Part shown: piece after piece, positions 9,621 through 20,884 of the stretch
How positions within the stretch are numbered: the first letter of the stretch is position 1
Layout: each line of letters opens with the position of its first letter
DNA from: Astrothelium macrocarpum
Lineage: Eukaryota; Ascomycota; Dothideomycetes; Trypetheliales; Trypetheliaceae
Direction of reading: 5' to 3'
NCBI GenBank assembly: GCA_021030915.1
Contig: JAGEMR010000054.1
Coordinates: 62,001-126,000 of the forward strand
Length of the DNA: 64,000 nt
Notes under the pieces: model-generated
Seen by the model: the letters and a program-made list of their open reading frames with translations, nothing else
Database searches by the model: none
What the model was told of the DNA's origin: nothing
Made by a program: the position numbers and the translations under genes

Positions 9621-12195
9621 TTAGATACTGGTGAACGAGTATAAGCGCACAGAAGAATCATCACTTGCAGCTGCAAGGAGTAAAGAACTTCTCAGAGAGT
9701 CTTGTTGCTGCGACCGTGGTCGCCATCGAAGCTGATTGATGGCTTTTGAAGGTAGGATATGGTGGACCATCTGGACTGGCTCGGAGACATCAAATTCTTT
9801 CGAAATTTGATGAATGACAATCTTGCCTTCCTCCGTACCGTAAGCGAAAGTGAAGGGCCTGCCATCCTGGTCCAGTGGCTCTTGAAGAAAGTCTATTGCA
9901 GTGACGGCTGATCCTGCAGAGATGGTCGATTTGCAGACAACTTCAAATCCATTGTCTAGATCAAGAGACCAAAGCTTGACGGATTTATCTCTTGCTGCGG
10001 TCGCAAAGATATATCCAAAGTCTAGAGGTGCCCAGCAGCCAGCCAGCACCATTCGCGAATGGCCTTTTGGATCGCAAGCAACCTGTCGATATTCGGTCAT
10101 CTTGTCAGGAGAGCGCCCAAAGATGGTCCATTTCCTGTCTCGTCCAGTACTCAGAAGAAAGCAGTCATCTGGTGAAAATGCAAGGCTTGTTACCGTAAGC
10201 GAGTGAGATGTCAACGCAGGCTTAATCTCTCTCCAGTCCTTCGTCTCATAAATACGAATGACGGCATGATCTATAGAACTTGCCTTGCATGCGGTTGCCA
10301 CCAAAGACCCGTCATGGCTTGCTGCGACTGCGGAAATCTCATATCCATGGCCATATAGCTTTTCCGTTTCAGGCCACAGCAAGTGACGCGAAAGATGATC
10401 CTCTAGGGGAGGGTGATCAAAGTCGAGCGTCGTCCTATGCATAGTAGTCGCCTCGCCTGCAGAGTGCTGGTTATCATCGTCTCCGTTTACTTTGGCCTCC
10501 GAGTTATTTTCATCAACAATATCAATTGCTTTGTTTGAGAGACCTAGAACAGGGATATTTGCGGCATCCACGGAAAACGTATCAGTGACAGCCTCAAGGC
10601 CACAAACGCGCTCTAGCAGGCTTGCTACAGCTTTTGGTTCATTGAACACGCGCAGAAGTTTCTCATCGGCACCGGAGATGAATTGTGCATTACTTATTGT
10701 GTCAATGCAATTCAGATCATATCCATGAATTTGAGGTCTTGAAAATTCATGCCACGAATGAAGAACTTCACGTTTCCATTGCGCAAACAATCTGGTCGTT
10801 TGATCCGAGCTTGTGGATAATAGATATGAACCGTCTTTCGACCAAGCAAGATCTTGGACCTCTTTTACATGTCCACTGATTGATACGCTAGGAATCCAGT
10901 CATCTACCGTTCCTGTTGATCTCCATAGGCGCCAACTTCCCGTGCGACCAAGACTGACGACATTGTCGCCTTTTGATGACCATAGTCCTGTCCAAAAACC
11001 TCCAGTACTGCCAGTCGCCGTGGTTGCACCTTTCTGCGCACTAATTTCTCCAAGACGGGTACTGCAGATCCAGAGTCCAGAATGAGGATCGGGTTGCCAA
11101 ATAGCCAAGGAATTGTCAGCTGAAGCCGTTAGCAGCTGCAACCCGTTCCCCTTGGGCCGCCAACGTGCAGTATAAATCCAGTCTTCGTGTCCCAGGAGCA
11201 GAGCCTCAAATGTTATGGAATATTCAACACCATCAACCTCAAATCGGTGTGCTTTGTTGGATAAAGATCTTCCCAAGGCACCAAGCGCGGGATCATTCAT
11301 GGCCACGCGTGCAGCTGGGAGCTCAATACCTTGATGTAAACGCCAGAGTCTGATAAACTTGTCTTGACTAGCTGAGGCAAGAAGCACGTCTATCCCATGC
11401 GCCGTCGGCTCATGAGTAAAATCCAACCAACGAACCCATCCTTCGTGTCCACTCAAGGTGCTCGAAAGCTTGAAAATGGAACCATCAAAAATATAGACTT
11501 GGATCACTGATTTCGTCCCAGCAACTGCAAGAATCGCGGAGTCGGATCCAGGCAATCCGCAAATCGCGACAGTCAATGGCAAGAATTTTGGTTGGATATC
11601 AATGGATTGCTGCAATTCAATGCTGATCTCCACTTGCTCTCCATTGGCAAAGGATTCGTAGTTTGAATGATTGTGTGTCAATTTCCAGATTTTGATTGTA
11701 GCATCTGCCGAACCAGAAACAAAAAGACATTTTTCGGGATAGATAGCAATAGTATTTATAGCATGTGAATGGTCGTTGATTACCTTGACCTGTCTGAAGT
11801 GTAAAGGAGGTTGAACATCATTACACCAAATTCTGATCGTCTTGTCTGCTGCTCCGCTGAGTAGTATGCTGCACTTCTGCTTTTGAGTGGGGAAAAATCT
11901 AGTAGCATTAACCACGTCGCTGTGACCGGGCAATAAGGCATGCACGCCTCTACAAGATGGGTCCTGACCATCTGTTAGCTCATCGTAATCGTGACAATCG
12001 AATGTGGATAAAATCAATATTTCAAAATCTACAAAGTGATGTCACTGAACATACTAATGGATCCCACAGTGCGATATTATTGTCGGCACCAAAGGCGAGC
12101 AAACCGCTTTTATCGTCCCAGTCAGCGGCGGCAGGGTGCCTGTTCCCGCCGACAGAGATATATTCTACCTCATGAGATGCTTCAGCATTTACCAT
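9621..12195 (-). CDS. ELP2: Elongator complex subunit 2 (WD40 protein)
   Basis: Exon 1 12195-12055, intron 12054-11964, exon 2 11963-9621; 827 residues. Exon 1 gives the conserved start EYISVGGNRHPAAADWD and FGADNNIALWDPL. The 91 nt intron (GTATGT, branch GCTAAC, acceptor tcag) then joins to DPSCRGVHALLPGHSDVVNA. The rest is a chain of WD40 blades, e.g. LLSGAADKTIRIW, FVSGSADATIKIW, LLASASQDKFIRLW, LLTASADNSLAIW, LLSTSSDQTTRLF, FATAARDKSVKLW and LAAASDDSSVRLYSF. The length equals the family's ~800-830. Elp2 is a double-propeller scaffold of Elongator, which makes cm5/mcm5 side chains on wobble uridine of tRNAs. It is divergent from URM1, which supplies sulfur for the same base. Confidence 0.96.
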
Positions 12196-12335
12196 GATAT
12201 AGTAGCTCGAAAATTCTGCTCATCCCAAAGCAGTTTGTTGATCGTTCTGTATGGATGGTCGAAAGATCACTTTGCTGCACGGGCCGCCGAAGTCTCGAAG
12301 AACTTTCTTCCCCACGATAATTTTACTTTCATCAA
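12196..12335. promoter_or_regulatory. Bidirectional promoter ELP2 / URM1
   Basis: Only 140 bp separate the ATG of ELP2 (minus) and the ATG of URM1 (plus). Shared regulation of two tRNA U34 modification genes is likely by position; no motif is recognised. Confidence 0.55.
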
Positions 12336-12710
12336 ATGGCACAAACAGCTGCGACAACCGTCGCTAAGTCTGCTGCTGCTACTCCAGAAGAAACACCAAA
12401 GATCCCACTAGATATCGAATTTACTGGTGGACTAGAGTTGCTGTTTTCCAAAACGCGCCTACACCACATTTTGCTCCCAACCATCGATCCTGCCACCCAA
12501 AGACCTGCCACCGTTGGATATCTAATCCACTGGCTCTGCGACAATCTAATGGCAGATAGCCGAAAAGACTTGTTTGTGTTAGATGGGCATGTGCGACCCG
12601 GAATCTTGGTGCTGATCAACGATGCCGACTGGGAGCTAGAAGGGGAAGAAGCGTACGAGTTAAAAGAGAGGGATAGCATGGTGTTTGTAAGCACATTGCA
12701 CGGTGGTTGA
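12336..12710 (+). CDS. URM1: Ubiquitin-related modifier 1 (sulfur carrier)
   Basis: Single exon, 124 residues. The beta-grasp fold is recognisable from IEFTGGLELLF, VGYLIHWLCDNL, LFVLDGHVRPGILVLINDADWEL and SMVFVSTLHGG. The terminal Gly-Gly is intact; in this family it is adenylated by Uba4 and thiocarboxylated to donate sulfur for 2-thiolation of tRNA wobble uridine, and can be conjugated to proteins under oxidative stress. The ~20 residue Ala/Thr-rich N-terminal extension is longer than in yeast Urm1 (99 residues) but does not disturb the fold. Confidence 0.96.
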   Translation: MAQTAATTVAKSAAATPEETPKIPLDIEFTGGLELLFSKTRLHHILLPTIDPATQRPATVGYLIHWLCDNLMADSRKDLFVLDGHVRPGILVLINDADWELEGEEAYELKERDSMVFVSTLHGG

Positions 12711-13321
12711 GAAGAATACAATAGGATGAAAAGAGACTGCTCTGGAGACACTGCATAGCATTGCACAACCTGGGGGAGCGTAGCGACGAATGTACGCGAA
12801 CAAGATCTAGTGCCTACAGCGCTCTGCCGGAGAGCATTTTGGATCATCTTCAGAGGCACAATCGAGATTCCGACGAACGGAGTAGCGCCTTCGCTCTACG
12901 GCTTCCCTCGCCTATCGAGATTCTTATGAAAAGCTTACAAAAGTGTTTGGCCGATCTCTGAGTCACCACTAGGCCAAGTCCAGCCCAGCATTAAATTGGG
13001 CCAGGAGGTAATGATCATGCCATAAACCAATTAAAATGGCAGAAGGGGCTTTAGGTTTCTTACTCGAGTGGATGATGCCACAGATCCTAATTATGCTGTA
13101 CCAAATGTTAGTAATCCCAAATCCCAAAATACAAAAACCCAAGAGTAGGCCTTGGCAGCCCGTCAAAACTCGTCTATTGCTCCTATTGTCGAACCAAAAG
13201 ATCCTTCCCCAGTTCTAATCAATTAAGTCATGGCATCAGTACACAAATCACCTCTGGTCATAACCATCCAATCGTTGAGCAATACGAAAATTCGCTTGCT
13301 ACTTTCGTCAAGAACTCAAAA
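12711..13321. other. Intergenic, convergent gene ends
   Basis: Between the stop of URM1 and the stop of the GH127 gene. No frame here has family features and no repeat stands out. Confidence 0.5.
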
Positions 13322-15604
13322 TCATGTGCTTTGATTTGTCGCTGTGTAGCCCAAGTCAATTGTCGGCAACTCGGCCATATGAACCTTCTGACCTCCAATT
13401 GGCCTCAGGGTCACCTCATATGGATTGCCCAAACATTTCCTATCTGCCAAAGCCGGTACAATATCTGGAGCGCTGTTCATGTACAGGCCCCATTCGATTT
13501 CACAGCCTTGCGCCGTGATCCAAGTCGGCGGCGCACCAGGAGCAAAAATAGGGTCTGGAAGGGTCTGACCGGAAGACGAATTGGAAAAACTAGAATGGAA
13601 GACCAGAGTGCTCGGATCAATTGCAATATTCCATGCAGATGCATTAAAGAGCTGATAATCTCGGCTCTGTGGAGGCGCATAGCCTGCTGGATAATATTCT
13701 TCCATGGGGTTGTAAAATTTGGGTGGTGTCGACGTGTTGGTAAATGATATTTCCAGTGCATACAACAAGGCTCCATGATGGATTGCAACGGTATCATTAG
13801 GACGTGCTTCCTGTACAATAGACGTCCCGAGCGTGTACGTAATGCTGGACTGTCCAGCGGGCAGAGAGACTTTGTGGAGGCCAGAAGTTGAGTCGGGGGA
13901 GAGGGGAGTGGTTTCACGCTTTCTATGCATCGAATTGGATGCGCTGGAGTAGCCGCCGGATGACACCGAGATGCTGGAACTACCAAGATCCGCCCAAGCG
14001 GGCACCCGGACATGGAAGTCAAACCCCGAAGATGCGGTGATATCATAGGTAAGGACGTGGTCGAAGGGATACATAGTATCGCAACTGATGGTCACATCGT
14101 TAGAACCAATTGTGGTGCTCACGCTACCAGGACTGAGAAGAGCGTGCGCCAGACCACCACCAGGAGTACAAGTAAACAACGCGGAAACGAATTTGGGAAA
14201 TCCTTGCGGGTGATTAACAGTGCAGCAAGGATAGTCTGGCTCCAGGCCAAAACTTGACGACCAGGTGTTGTCATTCCAGTAAATCATCTCCGATGTGTTG
14301 AGGGCCCACGGTTGGTTTTCTTGTTCCATATACTGTCGAGACCACCAGTCAGGAGTCAACATGACAGGAAGTGCGTTGAATGCGGCCAATTCAGCCCGAT
14401 CGGCATAATAATTCTCTCCGAGAGCTTGATAAAGATAGCTCATGGAATACATTGTCTCCACAGCTGTGCACAGCTCAGCACCTTGATAAGGCTTCAGGCC
14501 ATCTTCTCGTTCGTCGCCTATCACGGAGCCAAGGCTGTTTCCGTGGTACTGAAATGTTGCATTCACTCCATACTGAGTTGCATCGACCATGGAATCATTG
14601 TGCGTTAGGCGACGAAAGACAGCCAGTTGTTTGAGGCCTTGAGCCACATTTACTCCATGGAAGTACGGAAACAGGTTGCCACCCATTCCAGTGCCGAACA
14701 CATCGTACAAATCCTCAGTGATAAAGACACCGGAAACCCAATAGTCTGCAAAGCTAATGCTGGAGTTGATCAGCATATTCATGTTGTCTACCAATAGTTG
14801 AGAATTGTTTCGCGGAAAGTTCTCATACAGCCACTGCAGGGAGATGAGTTGATCCTAGCAAGCAGATTAGTCTCTATTGACGCAGAGGTCAGGTGAATTA
14901 GATAATCACCTGTACTCTGACTTGTCCCCACTGAAAATCGCCCTGGCTCATTTCACCTGGGAGGTTCCCTTGATAGACATAGCCAGTCCCGTTATTCAAG
15001 AGCATCGAATTCATCAATTCAAAATACCGATGCAGAGCGGTAACGACCCTGTCCTGATATACGGTTGGATCTGCCTCCACGAGCTGTATCAGACCAAGGC
15101 AAAATGGGTAGCGAGCCCAGAAATTTCTTGCGTTTCCTGTTTCTGGACCAAGCCAGCCATCATAAGCCTGGAGGCTGAGAACAGCATCGACGGCCTCGGA
15201 AACTTGATCCATCAGACGGGAATCGTCCAGGTGATAAGCCAGTGGAACAATGCCATTGAACCAGTAAGGAAAGCCTTCATGAAGTTCGCTGTATTCTCCC
15301 CAACTTTCATTGGTATTGCCGGTCCAGGTACTGTTTGCTACAAAACGATAGAAATCGTGTTCATGACCTGCGAGACCATTGGCCATTTGGCCGAGCTGGT
15401 CTTGCAGCCATCCTGCCGGCTTCACTGTTCCAAGTGGCAAAGGCTCAAAGGCCCATGGAACAACTGAGACGGAAATCAGATATCCTCACTTGTTTCTCTT
15501 GAAGATCTGAGATACATACGTGTATTGGTAGAATTATTAGCTTGAGCGTTACTCGATGTACTAGAAAATATTGCGGTAGCACCTGCGATCTTTGTGAGCC
15601 TCAT
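13322..15604 (-). CDS. GH127 beta-L-arabinofuranosidase-like, secreted
   Basis: Exon 1 15604-15520, exon 2 15463-14910, exon 3 14854-13322, with introns GTATGT...TCAG and GTGATT...CTAG; about 723 residues. Exon 1 encodes a signal peptide (MRLTKIAGATAIFSSTSSNAQA), then VPWAFEPLPLGTVKPAGWL, the usual start of the DUF1680/GH127 fold. The active-site set is present: E-L-C in GAELCTAVE (residues ~340 and 342) and the CC pair in PDYPCCTVN (~423-424). These align in spacing with the Zn-coordinating Glu338/Cys340/Cys417/Cys418 of HypBA1. GH127/GH146 enzymes release L-arabinofuranose from plant glycans; many fungal relatives have untested substrates. Several N-glycosylation sequons (NST, NNS, NGT) suit secretion. 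Divergent from the GH92 gene. Confidence 0.9.
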
Positions 15605-17759
15605 GGTGCCACGTTTCGTCTATCATTGGAAAGATGGTTACCTTCCCAGATTTTCAGAACTTTTTGAACGTTTAAATCCATGCCAATCACGCCCGGAAAA
15701 CGGCTCTAACGTAACAATATCGGTTCTAGTCGGATGCAAAGTACGTAGGTCACAAGGATGGTAGCAGGTCCCTCGGATCATTGAGACAGAGCAATGGAAT
15801 GGCACGTTGATCGGCCAGATAGCGCCACAAAGCTTGGACGCCATAGGCTCAATAGCACTTTGCTGCGAGGACCCTGCATGGGTCTGTAAGAGCGTTGGTT
15901 GGCTGGTCCAGGCGCGAAGGATTCCAACACGTACTCAGTATTTTGGCTGCGCTCGGGCAATCAGCGCGTCATTTGCCTCATGGACTTGGATGTGATAGAT
16001 GTTTAGCGTGACCCATAATGAACATGGTAAGAATATCCGTACACGGGTTTCGCAGGTTGAAGAGCGTGGTGACGGGGGCACGAAGCTGAGATATACAAAC
16101 TTAGATACTTCAGAGCATCCCCTTACGAGGTAGGATAAATTCTTGAATGCGAGATTGCGGGGAAGCCCCACCACCGGACATGAACGCAAGGATCTCCTCA
16201 GAATATACCCAATTTGCAATGTTCCCGTGAACTGGTTACTGAATACGTCAAGCGACCCGTGCCTCAATCTTCGTTTCATGTCTAATGATGTCAAGGCCTC
16301 GGCCGGGTAAGGTTGCTGGAGGGCGCGTGCCTCGATCAAGAAAGCATTTTTCTCTATCGTGAGGCAAACGACAGACGATTAAATTTGTTACTGAGACATG
16401 CAGCCCGGTGCAGCGATGTCCGGCGCTACTCGAAGTCATGGGTTGGACAACATGAAGATTCGAATGTGTTTGGGTAAAAGTTCGAAATGGGGATGCCTTC
16501 GACAACAAATCAGGAAGCAAACGTAAAAAATCTCTTAACCGACTCAAAGCGTTGATTGGAAAGCCAATCTTTTAGCGTGTCCTGTTCGTCCAGTGTCAAT
16601 ATGCCGCATGCCCTTTGCACGTATCTTGCGAAGTCAGGTACTGTTTCACTATTGTTGTTGCCTTTACCGCAACACTGCATCAATTTCGTGCCTCTCAACG
16701 CAAATACCGAAAACACTTTCAACTGCGATTCAAGAACAATAAAGACATTGCCAAGTAGCCCTTGGTAGACCAATGAAACTCAATTACTCACCAACTGAAT
16801 AAAGCGCCTCAATATGGAGGTCGCCGGATTACAGCAATCATGACTGTCTTTCATCGGTACTTCTTTAAATCGACCTTTACTACTCTGAGTCTCCAAAAAA
16901 AAAAAAATATGACATGAAACCACGGTGCCCAGACATTTTCATAGCCGAATTTGGCTACCTGAACCCCATCATTCGAGGAGAAAATCACAACAAGCGTCTG
17001 CCTTTTTGTAGTTGGCTCACCAAAACGTTTTTTTATGAGAACCCAGGGTAAGGCCTGAGAACCTGAGAACAATCATAACTGAGGGCAAATCGATGATGAT
17101 ATCTCAGGGAGATCGCGCCGTGTTACACAACCACGGGTCGACAGACTTAATGGATAGAGCCATAGATACTTTAAGCACAGATCGTGTCAGATGGCATGTT
17201 AGTGTATTTATTTGCACATATAGGGTCTTCTTCTTTTGAGGGAAAACATCTTGTCAATGCAAGTCCAGGGGCGATCTCCATCCCTGCTCTTATTGGATAG
17301 CATTGGAAGTTCGCATCTTGTAAGCCACAAGCATGTGAAGTTTTTTTTTCACTCACAATTTAGGGATATTAAACAACTCTCAATTTCATTAATTGTTAGT
17401 GTCTTGTCTAGTGCTTCACAAATAGTGCCGGGCAATGGGAATACTGAAGCGCGGGTGACCAATCCTGAATGTTCTTGAGATAAAAACGAGGAATCCGATC
17501 TGAATTTTTCAACGTGGCTGGGTATTACTTATCTGAAAGTGGGCCCCAAAACACCATGCACAAATTGTGCAAGTCCGTGCGGTTCCATGCTGCCAATCAT
17601 AGACTAGTCACTTCGGGCAGGTATTTATCCAAGATTCGGTGAGAGCGTACCTTGCAGCGGCCCCGCAACTTGATCAAGATAGCAGGGAGATGATCAAATT
17701 CTCGAGATTGCATTTCTGCGAACTGTAGGTTTCCTCCTTCGTCCTGCCAAGCGTTCACC
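15605..17759. other. 2.2 kb spacer between divergent GH127 and GH92 genes
   Basis: Long shared upstream region of two secreted glycosidase genes. It contains a 12 A run near 16897-16908 and a T run near 17340-17348. Short open frames lack recognisable protein features. I see no RNA gene or intact mobile element. It could hold a shared regulatory region or decayed sequence. Confidence 0.45.
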
Positions 17760-20608
17760 ATGTGGCTCCTCTTCCTTGCTTCAACCTCCCTCGTAGCTGC
17801 TGCTAACAATTCCGATGTATTGCAGTACGTGAATCCTCTGATTGGTAGTAATAATGGAGGTAATGTCTTCGCCGGGGCTACTTTACCGTAAGTACAATTT
17901 CGATACCAATGATATGATGGCAAACACACTAGCAGAAACAAGCGCTTTGCTTAGGAAGCCATCCAAGTTACAGTCAACCAGAGACAATCGTAGCTGGCTT
18001 TCGCTGACCCTATCTTCATTGAGCACATTTTTATCTGCTATTATTCTTATTTCTCAGTCCATCCTACTCGGTTCGTTCTATTTGCTAGGTATATTGTACT
18101 GCAAATATAACACTTGCCCCACAGACTAGATCTCACATAGTTGGAAACACCAAGACGAATTCCGTCTGATCCGTAACTAATTTTGAGTATAGTTATGGCA
18201 TGGCAAAGGCTGTGGCCGATGTCAGCGGACAGAACACAGGTGGCTTCGCTCCCGATGGAACCAATATCACCGGCTTCTCGCACATGCACGACTCGGGAAC
18301 GGGAGGTAACCCGTCAATGGGCCAGTTCCCGTTGTTCCCCCAATACTGTCCCGAGAACGTGATTGACAATTGTCAATTTCCCAAGTACAACAGGGCTGTC
18401 AACCCTTTGCTGGATACTGTTGTTGCCAATCCTGGCTACTTTTCCCTTTCCCTGGAAAATGGCATACAAACCGAGATGACCGTGACACAACACACCGCTC
18501 TATACAACTTCAACTTTCCTCCAAACACTACAAGCAATGGCACTGCGCTAAATCCTGTTATGCTGCTGGATCTGACCGATATCTACGATACTAGACAAAA
18601 TGCAACGATTATTGTTGATCCTACGACAGGCCGCATTCAGGGAAATGGGACATTCTTACCAAGCTTCGGTTCCGGCTCCTATGTTCTCCATTTTTGCGCC
18701 GATTTTGCCGGAGCCAACATCGTAGACAACGGTGTCTGGGTGAATGACAGAGCAGGAAGCCAGCCAAAGCAACTCTTTGTGACCCGCGGCTTCAATAACT
18801 TTTATCTGGAATCTGGAGGTTGGGTCCAGTTTGAGCGACCTTCCAATGGCACATTGACAGCTCGCGTCGGAGTTAGTTGGATAAGTGCTGATAAGGCTTG
18901 CTCCAATGGAGAAAGTGAAATACCAAGTCCTCTCACGGCATTTAATTCATCAAGAACGCAAGTCGCAGATGCTTGGAGGTCACAGTTGAGCCCAATCTCG
19001 ATAACTCCAGGTGGTGTCGATTCAAGCATGTTGGAAAATTTCTGGTCTGCTGTTTATCGAACCATGATCAATCCACAGGATTACACCGGGGAGAATCCCC
19101 TTTGGAGTAGCTCTGAGCCATACTTTGAATCTTTCTATTGGTAAGCAGCCGTTCCACTGTCGCCGAGGGATTTGAGACGTTGCGAGCTGCCCATGAGCTT
19201 TCAGATACTGATGTTGACTTTTAGTATTTGGGATGAATTCCGTGTTCAACTACCGTTCCTTAACATCGTCGATCCAGGTCAAGTTAGTCGGATGATTCGT
19301 AGTCTCCTTGATACGTATCAGCATGAAGGCTGGCTACCAGATTGTCGCATGTCTCTCTGTAAAGGCTGGACGCAAGGCGGATCGAACGCAGATAATGTTC
19401 TTGTAGACGCCTATCTCAAAAACATCACTGGTGTCGACTGGAATCTGGCCTTGGAAGCGATCATCAACGATGCGGAGAACGAACCACTTGACTGGAATGA
19501 TGAAGGCCGCGGAGGTCTTCAGTCTTGGAAAAATCTGAACTATATCCCATATCTTGACTATGACTATCTTGGATTCGGAACAAATTCCAGAAGTATTTCT
19601 CGGACTTTGGAATACTCGTATAATGATTTTTGTTTGTCGACTTTGGCCGGTGGTCTTGGCTCATCAGATGACCATACAAAGTATCTCGCAAGAGCAAGCA
19701 ACTGGCGAAATCTCTTCAAGGCTGACCAAAGGTCAACTATTAATGACAGCGACACTGGATTCGTTGGTTTCCTGCAACCCAAATACCTCAACCAAACTTG
19801 GGGCTTTCAAGACCCAATCGCTTGTAGTCCCCTGGCAGGGTTCTGTTCGTTGACAACAAATCCATCCGAAACATTTGAGACCAGCATTTGGGAATATCAG
19901 TTGTAAGTTTGATACTGTCTGACCTCATCTCGCTTTCGTTAACATGTTCGAGCTTCGTACCGCACGACATGGCAGGAAACATCAAGCTTCTTGGTGGTCC
20001 CGAAGAATTCATCTCTCGTCTCGACTACTATTTTAGCTCCGGTACTGCAGACATTGCAAACGAGCCTGCTTTCCTCAACGTGTATACCTACCATTACGCA
20101 GGACGACCGGCATTGTCAACAAAACGAGCGCATAGTTTTGTGCCGTCATCCTTCAATGCGACAGAGGGCGGCTTGCCGGGAAATGATGATTCGGGCGCAA
20201 TGGTATACTTCACAACCAAGAGCATTGACTTTGGGACTGACACTGATTTAGGCTGCATTCACCATCTTCACAATGATGGGTTTGTTCCCCAATCCGGGCC
20301 AGAACGTGTATTTAATCAACTCGCCCTACTTTGAGGCCATATCCGTTAAATCTCCCGCCACGAATCGTACGGCTACCATTCGAACGTTAAATTTCGACCC
20401 CACGTACAAGAATGTATATATCCAGAATGCGACATTGAACGGGACGCCATACTCGAAGAATTGGATTGGGCATGAGTTCTTCACCGAAGGAATGACACTT
20501 GAACTGACCGTCGGCGGCAATGAAAGTTCTTGGGGAACAAGCGACGCCGACCTGCCACCAAGTTTATCAACCAGTACAGGCGCGATGGCTGTTCCCATGA
20601 CATTTTAG
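17760..20608 (+). CDS. GH92 alpha-mannosidase, secreted
   Basis: Five exons: 17760-17887, 18193-19140, 19225-19902, 19953-20202, 20252-20608; all phases agree, giving 786 residues. Signal peptide MWLLFLASTSLVAAA, then VLQYVNPLIGSNNGGNVFAGATLPYGMAKAV, the GH92 opening. Other family blocks: ITGFSHMHDSGTGG, PGYFSLSLENG, WDEFRVQLPFLNIVDP, HEGWLPDCRMSLCKG, GGSNADNVLVDAYLKN, FVPHDMAG and the NDDSGAM acid motif joined across intron 4, then MMGLFPNPGQNVYLI. GH92 enzymes are Ca2+-dependent inverting exo-alpha-mannosidases acting on fungal or host N-glycans and mannans. Intron 1 is long (305 nt) compared with ~50-85 nt elsewhere in the gene and may be two introns or carry an insertion. Confidence 0.93.
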
Positions 20609-20884
20609 CTTGCTGTAGCTGTGAGCTGAGGCTGATCCAATACTATTGTACATAGCCAGATTAACTTCCCTGCGTCTGAACAACGTGATGTGGGTATAAT
20701 CGGCACCGCCAAACGTTCCTGCTGTTCGACTACTGTTACAGCTCGTGATTAGTAGAATAAGATTTCGACCAATCCAGAAATCTCCCAATCTTTCCCACCC
20801 AAACACTAGTTTGATGTCCACTCCCAGGCATGTAAAAAGCGCTCCAAAATAGAGGGAACGCGTCAACTAATCCACGCCCAAACA

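Noticed and set aside
13477..14046. 189-codon minus frame overlapping GH127
   Set aside because: Shadow frame of a well-supported enzyme; the GH127 frame carries the catalytic Glu/Cys set.
14877..15467. 196-codon plus-strand frame
   Set aside because: Antisense to GH127 exon 2, where GWL, EYSELHEG and WARYPFCLGL family blocks are read on the minus strand.
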